Below, piece by piece: positions 1 to 19,370 of a DNA stretch of 64,000 bases; position 1 is the stretch's first letter, and every line of letters starts with the position of its first letter. Under the pieces are notes generated by a model that searched no databases, was not told the origin of the DNA, and saw only the letters and a program-made list of their open reading frames with translations. Source of the stretch: Halichondria panicea (lineage: Eukaryota > Porifera > Demospongiae > Suberitida > Halichondriidae); assembly GCF_963675165.1 (NCBI RefSeq), contig NC_087391.1, positions 639,001 through 703,000 of the forward strand. The letters run 5' to 3'. A program made the translations under genes and the position numbers.

Positions 1-118
1 CCGCCCACACACACACCATCACTTGTTACACAGTACGCATGCACACACCCCACCCACACACACACCATCACTTATTACACAGTAAGCACACACGCACGCT
101 ATCACTCATTATACACAC
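1..118. repeat. Short tandem repeat, about two 53-bp copies
   Basis: Two imperfect copies of a unit containing CACACACACCATCACTT followed by a TTACACAGTA block, ending just before the first HEATR5 exon. It lies in an intron and looks like simple-sequence expansion. Confidence 0.6.
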
Positions 119-120
119 AG

Positions 121-2858
<2,738 letters not shown>

Positions 2859-3010
2859 AAACTGAGTGCACACATTACTTTGATTGTGGTTTTTAACTGT
2901 GGTAAAATGTTGATTGTTTAATGACATTCATAGAGTACATGCTGGGGAATTCCCCTCTTTAGATGGACTGCACTGCTGAATCATAACTGATCAGCACAAT
3001 AATTATAATT

Positions 3011-4903
3011 ATGGCATCTTTGATGGCCTGTATAGAGGAGAACGGTCCTCACCTCTACTCGTTTGAGTGTCACAGCTCTCTATTACCCAAGAGTGGGAAG
3101 GTCTCAGCCAGCTACACCATCCATGACAACCACCTTCAATACTCGAGTGCCAAAAAGGTCCGTTTGATAATTATATGATCTGAAACGCATACTGTGATCA
3201 TGATATGCATGTGAGCATGTGAACATTGTGTGTGCATTCGATGAGTATACCTCTAATAGTATCAGTAGAGGTGGCCCGGTATACTATACACATGCCCTCA
3301 GGCGTTCCATGCAGCCCCTCCCCTTTAATTACTGTAGGAGTTTACCGAGGCTGACAGTGAGAGACTGTTCCAGTACATTGCTGACCTCGACTACAAGGAG
3401 GGGGGCGTAGCACCTGTCAGAAAAGAGGGCGTGACAGACGACTCCGAGGAGGAGGAGAGTGATGTAGAGGATGAACGAGAGTCCTCAGAACCTTTTGCCT
3501 TCAAGATACACTATACTGACAGTACATCCCCTGCCGTATGGAGTCACCATGCTAGTGAGTGTACCGTAATCGTTCTAAATTTAAGAACTAGTAAAGAATA
3601 ATTATTTTTCTAGAAACAATGTACGAAAAAAATTAATTTTATATATGGGTGTTATAAAAGAGGGCGTCCTAACTGAGGCTGGTTCTATAATTAGAACGTT
3701 TACGGTACCTATATATTCCGCACCGCACCCATAACCCCGCCCCCTCTATAGGTGCGTGTAGCGGTGTGGTGGAGAGACTAGTATGCCTACAACAGTTGAC
3801 GGAGCTCCACCTCTCAGAATGTCCTCTCACCAACGACTCAGTCTACCGGATACAGGTGTGCATGGGTGGTATTGTGTCTTAGCCTCAACTTTCAGTCTTT
3901 TGTGTATAATTGATATAAATTTTATAACCCCCTCGTTTTGTCTCACTTCAGTTTGGACCAGCGTACAATCTCAAGGTGCTGAGACTGGAGAGGTTGTGTC
4001 TACGTCGACTCCACCCTTCCATTGGCCGTCTACGCAGTCTACAAGAGCTCTCTCTCTCTTACAACCGACTCACTGACCTTCCCCTCACCATTAGACTGCT
4101 AAGGAACCTACGACGATTAGACATCACTGGCAACCCATTCTCTCGACTACCAGGAGCAGTCTACCACTTAAAACTGGAGTCTATTATCGGCCTTAACGAG
4201 TGTCCGCTTAAGAAAGATCGACCCTCAGGTTGGTGCTCGAGTATGAACTTGGAGATCTCGTGGAGGAAGCCGCTGAGTATTCGTACTCCTCCCAGAGAGG
4301 AGGTAGCCAGTCTGCAAGAGTGTTGTGTTCAAATGGCTGTAGGTATGGATTGCTGGCAGCTGGAACTGCAGGAGAGGTACACACAGAGGTTGACTGACAT
4401 GGCTGAGACGCAGGGTCTCTGTCAGAACTGCCTCAAATCAGTCAGGAAACTTACCATTCAACACGAATCATTAGGTGTGGGAATATCAGATGTAGATCTA
4501 TGTGTCATAATTATAAGCTAGAATATTTCTGCCTGTCTACATTTCTAATTCCTTTCTGTGCAAGTTCCTTACTAACTATAATTTGCCTGCAGGCTACACA
4601 ATTTATGCACAGGTGGCTCTGTTCTGCAATATCCGTGATGTTCCCTTCAGCTTTATGGCTTGCTCCTCTGACTGCCTGTGGGCTACTGTGTCCACTCTAG
4701 AGAGACTAAACGAGTCCCAGAAAGCTGCTAAGAACTTCTCCAAGCTCCCAAATTGCCACTACAAGCTCAAGTTTGTGCAGGACCTGGAAGAGTTCAGGAA
4801 ATTGCGAGCTCAGAACGTATTGCCCAACACGTTTAAGAAGGCACAAGGCAATCGGCCAGCCTCCCAACTACCAGCTGAACGGTCAAAGTGCACACTTTCG
4901 TGA
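3011..4903 (+). CDS. Leucine-rich repeat protein, LRR1 (PPIL5)-like
   Basis: Five exons, about 3011-3157, 3342-3557, 3753-3856, 3952-4474 and 4593-4903, join in frame from ATG 3011 to TGA 4903. The N-terminal ~120 residues carry an acidic stretch (TDDSEEEESDVEDERESSE). Leucine-rich repeats follow, for example LTELHLSECPLT, LQELSLSYNRLTDLP and LRRLDITGNPFSRLP. The C-terminal part has paired cysteines (QGLCQNCLKSV ... ALFCNIRDVPFSFMACSSDC) resembling the zinc-binding-like tail of LRR1, where a CVCGRFC block precedes a FCSLGC block. Human LRR1 is a substrate receptor of cullin-2 ubiquitin ligases acting in replisome disassembly. The order N-terminal domain, LRRs, Cys-rich tail fits LRR1, but divergence is high, so another LRR family is possible. 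A short inverted-repeat element sits in the second intron. Confidence 0.6.
3562..3707. mobile_element. MITE with TACCGTA termini (subfamily with CGTT)
   Basis: An inverted-repeat element of about 146 bp in an intron of the LRR gene. It starts TACCGTAATCGTTCTAA and ends TTAGAACGTTTACGGTA, so about 17 terminal bases are mutually complementary with one mismatch. No coding capacity. It shares TACCGTA ends with the elements at 14078, 24024, 38431 and 58132. Confidence 0.75.
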
Positions 4904-5325
4904 TATTTTATTTGTATGACATTCTATGCGTGTGTACGTGTGTGTGTAGTGTTTGTGTTTTTTATCTCAATCATAACTAATTTCAATTCTTTTGAATGGT
5001 TTGCTAATAATGAATTGTGTACATGAGAACAGTGTGTACTATGAGCAATTGTTTTTCTCATATGAATAAGGAGTGTACGATTACAAAACGTATTCATTCT
5101 GCAAGCCTAGCTACAAGGGAGTTGCATTGCAGAGATAAATGCTCCCATTGGAATGCTGATTTTGTTCGTGTAATTGGAGAAGGGAGGTTACAATTGTACA
5201 AGTTTTTACCTTTTAAGGAATTTAGAAATTTCAGAGCATGCGTTGTAATCTTGTCAGTGGAAGAACAGCGACACACGCACACTTTTGCAAAGCACCCTGT
5301 ACAGCGAAAGACTGCAGATTGAATC
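4904..5325. other. Intergenic: LRR gene 3' end to alpha-actinin 5' end
   Basis: A 422 bp spacer between two + strand genes. It should hold the 3' UTR of the LRR gene and the promoter and 5' UTR of alpha-actinin. Open frames here have no recognisable protein and no splice logic. No clear TATA box or other element is visible. Confidence 0.5.
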
Positions 5326-11696
<6,371 letters not shown>

Positions 11697-12391
11697 TTCA
11701 ACAAACAAACATTGCCCTCTTGTGTTGGCTTGTGAACTTGTAGTTTTATGAAGTATAATTCGCTCTTAGATTGAACTTGTAGATTGTTATAATTATTGTA
11801 GCTACGTATATTAATTTTCTAGTGTGTGTGCCTGTTTGATTCACTGTGATATTTTCCTTTGGTTTGTGATGCAGAAAGTTATTTTGCCCCCTAAAAATTA
11901 ATTATTGTAACAATACAGACAGTAAATTATAATAATCTTTCAGCTCTTTAATTTACAGAACTTTAATTGTAGGCATAAATATAAATAAGTGTAAAAAATT
12001 TTTAGCTGTTACATGCATGTACACACCTAGTCTGTGCGCTATGGGAATTTCCCTTAAAATCAAATTTAGCACATATCATTACGTAATGATGACATCACTC
12101 TAAAGGGGCTTTTCTCAGAGAGTATACGGATAAATACGGAGGGTATCCAGGTTGCAAAATTAAAAATGGCTGTTACATTTGAATGTCTGTGAACTAATCT
12201 AAAGCTAGCTAACTTGTGTCTACTTGAACAAAGACAACCACGCACCATAGAACACTATTGCTGAAGCCTGGGCGTGTGATTTTCGAAACTGCTGAGTATT
12301 ACTGACCAAGCAAATTTCAGGATTGCGTAACCTTATTCTTAGTTAATTATCTCATGAACACTTGACTTTTGAAACATAGCTACTGAGAAAG
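11697..12391. other. Intergenic: alpha-actinin 3' UTR and PPM1 upstream region
   Basis: A 695 bp AT-rich spacer with no supported gene. A minus-strand open frame near 12066-12248 has no recognisable content. The right part presumably carries the phosphatase promoter; no motif was recognised with confidence. Confidence 0.5.
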
Positions 12392-14493
12392 ATGGGAGCC
12401 TTTTTAGAGAAACCTATAACCGAGAAGAAAACAGACGAAGGAGTGGGCAAAGGCCTCAAGTATGGAGTGTCAGCCATGCAGGGTTGGAGAAAAGAAATGG
12501 AGGACAAGCATGTGTGCTCAACAAACTTCAGTCTACCAGAGCATGCCTTTTTTGGAGTGTTTGATGGTCACGCAGGAGTTGGAGCTTCAACGTACTGTTC
12601 TGAAAACCTATTAATCCGTGTTGTCGAACTCCTCAAGGACAAACCTACTCCTAGCATAGAAGAAATAAAAACTGCCTTGAGTGCAGGATTTCTTGCTCTT
12701 GACGTGGACCTCAGAAAAGTACCTGGTTGGTCATCAGGGGAGATTCGTGGCGGAACTACGGCAGTCACAGTCATGATCACACCGGACAAGATAATCTGGG
12801 GCAATTGCGGCGACTCTCGAGGGATTTTGTGTCGATCTGGCGAAGTCCATTTTGTAACTCAAGACCACAAGCCCAGCAACGACGGAGAGAGAAAAAGAAT
12901 CGAAAAAGCCGGTGGTTCGGTTATGATGCAACGTGTTAACGGATCTCTTGCCGTCTCAAGAGCTTTGGGGGACTTTGAGTTTAAGATGGTCGATGACTTG
13001 GGGCCAACAGAGCAGCTGGTATCCCCCGAGCCAGAGATGACTGTCCTGGACCGAGATAACGAACACGATGAGTTTTTGTTACTCGCCTGTGATGGTGTGT
13101 ATGATGTCATGTCAAATGAAGAAGTAATTAAATTTGTTGGTAACAAGCTCAAGCTAACGTCTAATCTTCCTCAAATTTGCAGTGACTTGATTGATTTGTG
13201 TCTGCACAAGGTAATCTAATTATAAATGTCATTTGGTGCTTTATTAACTTATTTATTTTCGTTTTACAGAACAGCCGTGACAACATGAGTGTGATCCTGA
13301 TCACCTTTGAGGGGGCACCCCAGGTGTCGGAGGAGGCTATTGCAGAGGTTTGTACGGTTATGTCTTCGCAAACGTTTACTTTTGTTCTCACAGGATAAGA
13401 AGCTACAAGAGAAAGTTCACGCTTTCATCAGGGAAGTGATTAAAAGTGAGTGTGTGTGTGTATGGTGGGTGGGTCGTGTATAGGGGGTGTAACTTGTACA
13501 ATCCGCCCGTTTTAGTACCACTAACAAAACGTTATTCAATGACTAACTTCCACCCCTCCACAGAGCTAGTAGAAGTTGCCAGTGACCCTCTAGAGTTGGA
13601 GGAAAACGAAGTTCTCATGAGAGTGGGGGAGGCAGCCAAAACTGATGAAGTGCTATTAGAGTATGACTTCTCCTCACAGTAAGAACCATAACCATGTGGC
13701 AACTATGACATACCGTTCTGTTTTCACAGGAGACCATTTGTGGTGGATGTTCTGGCAGAAAAGAAAAAAGAGAAATTTGGGGAGCCACGAAATTATGACG
13801 GCCCTACTGACGCCTCAGAGGCTCCATCCGACTTCTTTTTTCGACATCCAGCAGATGATATTTTCCCTTCTCAACCCCCACCTACTGTACCGGTGAGCTC
13901 TACACTGGAATGTGTCACTGCTATATACTAGTGTTATCAACTATGTACTGAATGAACGTAACATCTAGATATTGCCTAGCAATTAAAATGCTGAATGCTA
14001 ATTGTTGCCTAGCAGTTAGACACCCACAATGTACATACGCCTGTATAGCTAATTATTGTGTAATACTACATGTAGCATACCGTATAGCGGCATGAGTTTC
14101 GTGGGGTAAAAAATTCGTTCAACTCGAGAAACGGTGGTTTTCGTGAGTAAAAATTTCGTTTAGTCTTGTTGCCTGCACTACGTTCCGGTAAGCCACGCCT
14201 ACGTTAAAATTTTGTTGAGCTCAGCTTGCCCACAAAAATAACGAATATATTTTACCCCACGAAAATTACCCGCTATACGGTATTCTTACACACAAAAAAC
14301 TTTTCATGGTAATCGCCGACACTTTAGTGTCGTATTCTCTGGTAAAACTTAGACGTTATGTGTATGTTTCTTTCGCTCTCTTGTTCAGATGGAAGAGGGT
14401 GGTAGCGATTCGCCGCTGATTACAGAGAACCCCCCAACAACAGACGGCCTATCTTCTCCTCTACAAACTGATAGCAGTACTAACTCGGTGTAA
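12392..14493 (+). CDS. Metal-dependent protein phosphatase, PP2C family (PPM1A/B-like)
   Basis: Six exons, about 12392-13210, 13270-13348, 13394-13444, 13564-13678, 13730-13892 and 14389-14493, starting at ATG 12392 and ending TAA 14491-14493. PP2C motifs appear in order: WRKEMEDKH, FFGVFDGHAG, RGGTTAVTV, NCGDSRG, QDHKP, SLAVSRALGDFEFK, LLACDGVYDVMSNEEV and SRDNMSVILITF. The aspartates that bind Mn/Mg in this family (in EDKH, DGH, CDG and RDN) are all present, so it should be an active Ser/Thr phosphatase. PPM1A and PPM1B dephosphorylate stress and growth-signalling kinases and SMADs. The first ~275 residues sit in one exon. The tail after the catalytic domain is acidic and low in similarity and cannot separate PPM1A from PPM1B. 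The residues MGAFLEKP at the start are PPM1A/B-like, and Gly2 makes N-myristoylation possible. The last intron contains a MITE. Confidence 0.93.
14078..14282. mobile_element. MITE with TACCGTATAGCGG termini
   Basis: A ~205 bp inverted-repeat element in the last intron of the PP2C gene. The left end is TACCGTATAGCGG and the right end CCCGCTATACGGTA. Inner parts (TTTCGTGGGGTAAAAAATTC against TTTTACCCCACGAAAAT) are also complementary. The same termini and interior occur at 58132-58295. Confidence 0.85.
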
Positions 14494-15164
14494 TTTGTTC
14501 ACCTCTACTAGCTCTAGAGTATGTCTTTAAAAGTGTACGTATGCTAGTGTTTATTAAGATAACGAGTTTCAGCCTGGTTGTGTTTGTGTTGTGTGTTGTG
14601 CTTGAACTGGGCATTGGTACTTACTGGATTTTACATTGCTGATCGTGTGTGACTGTAGTCAGTTTATATAATTTCTGTGATAAATGTGCACACACTTATA
14701 TTAATACTTATATGCAACTTTCATAGACTCCACTGATTTTCTGAAATGCTACATGTAACAAAAAATGCTAGCTCTTAGGTAAATCTGATGTGTCTCTTTC
14801 AGTTAATTGTTTGTGTAATAGTATTTGCTCTTCTAAAAGCGTCTTGTTCTCTTTCTTTTTCTGCTGTCGCTCCAAGTCTCTCTGTACCCCTTGTCGCATT
14901 CGCTGTGTGCGTGTGTACGTGTGCATGGTGGTGCAGAGTGTGAATGCATGTATGTGTGCAGTTAGTAAGTTAGTAGAGTTACCTGTCTGTCAGCCTGTTG
15001 GCTGTGATGAACTACGTATATGATCCCTACAGCCAGGCCTAGAGCTCCTACCAAGCTGAGGTTAGCGCCGTTCATCTCTTGTCTCGAGTAACAAGCTCCT
15101 TTTGCACTAAGTAATATTGTAGTTGGCTTGAAATTCGTTTAAATAGGGACTGTACACATGTGTG
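14494..15164. other. Intergenic: PP2C 3' end to LYR-motif gene
   Basis: 671 bp without a supported gene. An open frame at 14790-15023 is Cys/Ser/Val-rich and recognisable as nothing, so it is not called. The region probably holds the PP2C 3' UTR and the promoter of the LYR gene. Confidence 0.45.
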
Positions 15165-15443
15165 ATGGAAGTGTTGAGGCTGTACAGAAGAGGACTAAGG
15201 ATTGCCAAGACCGTTCCACTTGTGCAGATAAGAAATAAGCTGAGGTTAGATATAATTATACTCTGATGACATTTCTACTAAATCAGCTAAATCTGCAGGC
15301 ACACAATCAGGGAGTTTATTGAGGTGCATCATTATGAAAAGGACCCAGTGAAAATCAAGGAACTGTTGTGCACTGGAGAGAAGAATCTGCAAGCATTGGA
15401 ACAGTTAGGAACGTTGGACAATAGTAAATGGCTTAGATTATGA
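15165..15443 (+). CDS. Small LYR-motif protein (ETFRF1/LYRM-like)
   Basis: Two exons, 15165-15244 and 15299-15443, joined across a 54 bp GT..AG intron with a CTGCAG acceptor, give a 74-residue protein ending at TGA 15441-15443. It begins MEVLRLYRRGLRIAKTVP, containing the Leu-Tyr-Arg signature near the N-terminus, and later has HYEKDPVKIKELLCTGEKNL, matching the second half of the Complex1_LYR fold (charged xxP-x-KI-xxL-xxG-E). LYR proteins are small matrix factors that bind mitochondrial acyl carrier protein and assist Fe-S transfer or respiratory-complex assembly. The KIKELLxxGE pattern resembles ETFRF1 (LYRM5), which regulates electron-transfer flavoprotein, but the subfamily is not certain. 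This exon pair is too short to stand out as an open frame. Confidence 0.75.
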
Positions 15444-15552
15444 TATTGCGCATGTGCAAAAAAGTTAATTTTACATGTAAGGCTTCGATGTGGAGCCGCA
15501 CTGTGATCTCAAAGTAAAACAGTAACCATGACAATAAGAAGATAGAAAGAAC

Positions 15553-15889
15553 ATGAACATTGAGTCTTGGTGTCAAGTGGAGAGCAGCTCTAAGGAGAGG
15601 TGGACTCGTACTCAACGCAGACACGATGAGAATGCCTTAAAGAGCACTGTGTTTGATGCTAGGAGTGAGAGCATACCAGAAGGCACAAGCAAACCAAAAG
15701 AGACAGAGCTAGACAAATTGGCCAGGAGAAAAAATTTCAAGCAGAAATGTATGGTTCACATGAAGTATTCATTCAATTTAACATATTGTTTTTCACGCTT
15801 ACAGATGAGACGACATTGCAATGATGAAGGATTGGTGGATGAACAAAAAGAAAGAACGAATTGTTGAAAATCATTTGAACACTACTTAA
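15553..15889 (+). CDS. Small uncharacterised protein, two exons
   Basis: Exon 1 (15553-15748) starts at ATG and encodes a hydrophilic, Lys/Arg/Glu-rich segment containing TELDKLARRKNFKQK. A 61 bp intron with GT donor at 15749 and an AG acceptor ending at 15809 keeps the frame. Exon 2 (15810-15889) then reads YDIAMMKDWWMNKKKERIV before TAA. The more obvious TTACAG five bases upstream would cause an early stop, so the later AG is needed. Total is 91 residues, with no signal peptide, no membrane segment and no family recognised. The Trp-Trp pair in a basic helix is the most distinctive feature. It lies 110 bp after the LYR gene on the same strand. Confidence 0.5.
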
Positions 15890-16284
<395 letters not shown>

Positions 16285-16931
16285 TCAATAACTTATTACT
16301 AAAGGCTCCTCTTCACAGTCACTAGACTCATCACTGTCTTCATCCTCAGCTAGGGGAGACGGAGACGCCCAGAACCAAGGTATAGTGGGTATACTTTGAC
16401 CCAACTCCTTATCAAGCTGCTCACATGCTTGCTGACTGTGTCTGAAATCTCCCTCCATCCTCATGACTATTTGAGATTGCTGCTTCCGTTGAATAAAGTC
16501 AGTGAGTGTCTGCGTCTGTTGTTCATGTTTCTGGGCCGTCTTTACTGCTTCTTTTTCCTTTAAAAATGAGCTTCTTCCAAGTCCACCTCTACCATCCTTG
16601 AGGACGAGCGGAATCAAATTAGTTTCTCCAGCACCTATGCAACGTAATAAATCAATAAAACATTGTCTGTACACTTCACACCTGATTTGCCAATGCCTGC
16701 TCCTTGTTTGTAGCCCATTTTCTGAAGCAGAGCGAACCCCTTGTTCTCCAAAGAGAGAGGTGTGGCCAGTCCTAGTTTTCTCTTCTCATCCTCAACCACC
16801 TTCTTCTTTTTAGCCTGGGGTCTACCTTTTCCTCCATCATTGATCTTTCTCTTTTGCGACTTTGTGAGGAGTCCTGGTTTAACTTGAGCACTTTGGCTGA
16901 GGAAAACGTCGGACATGTAATCTTCCTCCAT
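16285..16931 (-). CDS. GPATCH11: G-patch domain protein GPATCH11 (CCDC75)
   Basis: Two exons on the minus strand: 16931 to about 16682, and about 16636 to 16285, stop TGA. The start MEEDYMSDVF matches the family's EEDYMSD N-terminus. A G-patch follows: ENKGFALLQKMGYKQGAG then IGKSG-GAGETNLIPLVLKDGRGGLG, with the spaced glycines of the motif, and then a helical RMEGDFRHSQQACEQLDKEL segment matching RMKLEGDLRRSQRACQQLD-like sequence in vertebrates. G-patch proteins activate DEAH helicases in RNA processing, and GPATCH11 has been linked to kinetochores and splicing. The vertebrate protein continues with a Cys-containing DUF4187 end; here it stops after an acidic stretch (DEDSDESSDCEEE), so that C-terminal part is absent or in an unseen exon. 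Its start lies 111 bp from the start of the divergent 17043 gene. Confidence 0.88.
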
Positions 16932-17042
16932 ACTAGTAGGCGTGGTTATTTACTTCTGGGATACTGGAGACCACGCCTTTAAATCTTTTAATTGAGTCAC
17001 GTGCTCTATGTGTTGTCATGTGGTGTAAACTAATTCAAAAAA
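16932..17042. promoter_or_regulatory. Compact bidirectional promoter (GPATCH11 / 17043 gene)
   Basis: Only 111 bp separate two divergent ATG codons, so both genes must be driven from this region or from within their 5' UTRs. It contains ATTGAGTCACGTGCTC, with an E-box core CACGTG. Promoter function is inferred from geometry. Confidence 0.55.
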
Positions 17043-19046
17043 ATGGCGGCTGAAAATAGTCAAGACGTTCCTATGGAGGAAATAGCTAGTTTAAAGGAAC
17101 AGATACAGAGCCTTGTGTCACTCAGACTACCAGGATGTAATGTGAATCCACTGTGTGCAGAAAGTTTAAACAAGAGAAAAAGAAAATGGAGAAAAAGGCA
17201 CAAGACAAATGCAGTTGATTTAAAGGAAGGTGAGAGAAGTTATCCACCATAATAAGGCCAGGAAAGTCGATTCCTTGTTTCTCATCAGCCCCTGCTTGTG
17301 GTAAAAGTATGCTTCCTTAACTTTCATTATTGTTCTAAAGCATTGACACACCCCTTAATTGTGCTCTTGAGTGATGTGCCATGTGCTAATTGTTTTTCCT
17401 GTGTAATTTTGAACAATGACCTCCTCCGGCTCCCCTCATGCAAATTGAGGAAGTGGCTGATGAGAAACAAGGCATTCTCGCAATAGTTTTAATGTGTTTA
17501 ATACGATTTAAAGCATTTGGTTATTATTGAAATGCGTACAGTGTACTTAAGGCTCTAATGGTCCTCCTTTGCAGACGCAGTTAGGGGCGATGAAGAGGTT
17601 CGTTGTGAGATGGAGGGCTTACTGAGTGCTGGTTGGGAGGTACAGAATCAATTGGCCTCTGCCCGGAAGGAAGGACTAAATACTACAAGCCAACTACGTG
17701 CTGAAAAGTGGGAGCATTGTCTACTAGCAATTGTGAGTACTCTTTGTTACACGTGTGTACAGTAACACATTTAGCTATTTTCCTCACTCCCTGCAGAACT
17801 ATCGTTTGGGTCAATCTAAGCTGTCTCTGGAAGATGTTCAGCATCTGGCCCCCCGCCACGCTCCCTCTGTGCTCACTTCACAGCCTGTCAACAATTACCA
17901 AGGGATAATATTAGTAAGTTAGTATTTAATGTTGTCTCTGAAGTGAGTACATCTGTTGATTACCTGATTTTTTCTCTCTAGGACTTGCAAGCTGCCCTTG
18001 CTAAAGCTCAGTCGCTCAGAACTGTTGGAAACATGAAGCTTGCAGAGACGCCTCGAGTCCCCATCATCTCTCAGTCCTCCAAGACACCACTCACACCCCT
18101 CCAATCGATAGATGTGCCACCTCTAGAAGAACCCCCTCTGGCACCACCCCTACCCCTTCAGTCAATAGATGTGCCACCTTTTGAAGACCCTCCTGTAACA
18201 CTGCGCTCACTTCTCAAGCCAATAGATGTGACACCTCTAAAAAACAACCCTACAGAACCACAAATACACCTTCAGTCAATAGACGTTCCGCTTTTTGAAC
18301 AATCCCCTGTGGCACCACTAATACCCCTTCAGCCAATAGATGTGCCACCTCTAGAAACCTCCATCATCTCTCAACAAGATACACTACCCATTCATGTACC
18401 TCAACTTATTGAAGAGGCAACTGTCACGGTAATCACTACTCTGCCCATTGTGCCTCAAGATCCGATCAGAATGCCGATTTCTTTTATGCCAGCTAACCCC
18501 TCGTTGACCCCAATCACCTCTACAGACATAACAACAGACTATTCTCGCACCTCAGACACGGATACTTCTCCTCAAATAGGCATGGAGGTTGTGTGTGGTG
18601 GAGTGGAGGAACTTGCAGCCCCTTCAATTGCCATGGACAATGATATCGTGGTTGGAAGCTCAGCCAGTTGTGTATCTCTACAGCAGGAGCAAACCTCTGA
18701 CAGTGATGCTTCTAAAACCCCTGTAAGCAAGAAATCTCGTACCCCTACCTCTAAAACAAGACGTCGTTCTAAAAAAGGCAGTGTTCCACGACGATCGAGC
18801 AAGAGACTATCGAGCAAGTCTCCCCATCCAGAGAACGGTGCATCAGATACCGATACAGACAGTGACTCTCAAATGAGGAAAATGTTGGAGGTTTTAGAGC
18901 GTGCTCCCTATAATCTACGAATACCCCAAAACAACAACCTTGGAGAGAATATACGTTACAGTTTCAAGAATGGAGTCAGTGTGACTGCAGTTGCTAAGAA
19001 AAAAAAGAGACAATCTATCAGCACTCCTAGAGACAAGCACTTGTAG
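17043..19046 (+). CDS. Uncharacterised nuclear-like protein with proline-rich repeats
   Basis: Four exons, 17043-17229, 17575-17732, 17797-17913 and 17982-19046, join in frame from ATG to TAG. The N-terminus MAAENSQDVPMEEIASLKEQ is a short coiled-coil-like helix. A conserved-looking helical part follows (EVQNQLASARKEGLNTTSQL; LGQSKLSLEDVQHLAPRHAP). Then comes a long low-complexity region with five copies of a ~20-residue unit built on SIDVPPLE, then Ser/Thr-rich sequence, then a basic patch (SKTRRRSKKGSVPRRSSKR) that looks like a nuclear localisation signal, and a C-terminus with APYNLRIPQNNN. I do not recognise the family. The layout (N-terminal helix, disordered middle, basic C-terminus) would fit a chromatin or kinetochore adaptor, but that is speculation. 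It is divergent from GPATCH11. Confidence 0.75.
18097..18357. repeat. Five degenerate ~60-bp coding repeats (SIDVPP unit)
   Basis: Within the last exon of the 17043 gene, the protein repeats LQSIDVPPLEEPP, LQSIDVPPFEDPP, LKPIDVTPLKNNP, LQSIDVPLFEQSP and LQPIDVPPLE at about 20-residue spacing. The DNA is similar but diverged, so the repeat is old. Confidence 0.85.
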
Positions 19047-19370
19047 CTATATGTATGTACTCATTGGCATTATTATTTAGCTCATTGCATTACCTGCTCC
19101 CTTTTTTTTTCAGATTCGTATTTGCCATTTTTAGATCAAACTTTAATTAAGCCAATCTCCTGATAATAATACTCCAACTACATGTATTAAACACTCAGAC
19201 AATATGTAGATGACCATCAGATCCTCACAGCAGACTTTCCCCTCTGCATGCTCGCGAGACTACATGACTAGCTCAAAGAAGACTAACCTTGTGCACGTGT
19301 AGGTTTTTCACTGTTTCTAACGGTTTAATTAATAGTCTGTAGTGTATTAAAAGACACATGGTGACAAGGG
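19047..19370. other. Intergenic spacer before TRAF-type gene
   Basis: 324 bp, with the 3' UTR of the 17043 gene on the left and the TRAF gene promoter on the right. No element recognised. Confidence 0.45.

Noticed and set aside
4583..4903. Separate small gene at the end of the LRR gene
   Set aside because: A GCAG acceptor at 4592 joins it in frame to the LRR exon ending near 4474.
14790..15023. Open frame between PP2C and LYR genes
   Set aside because: Low-complexity Cys/Val/Ser content, no neighbouring exon logic, no recognised family.
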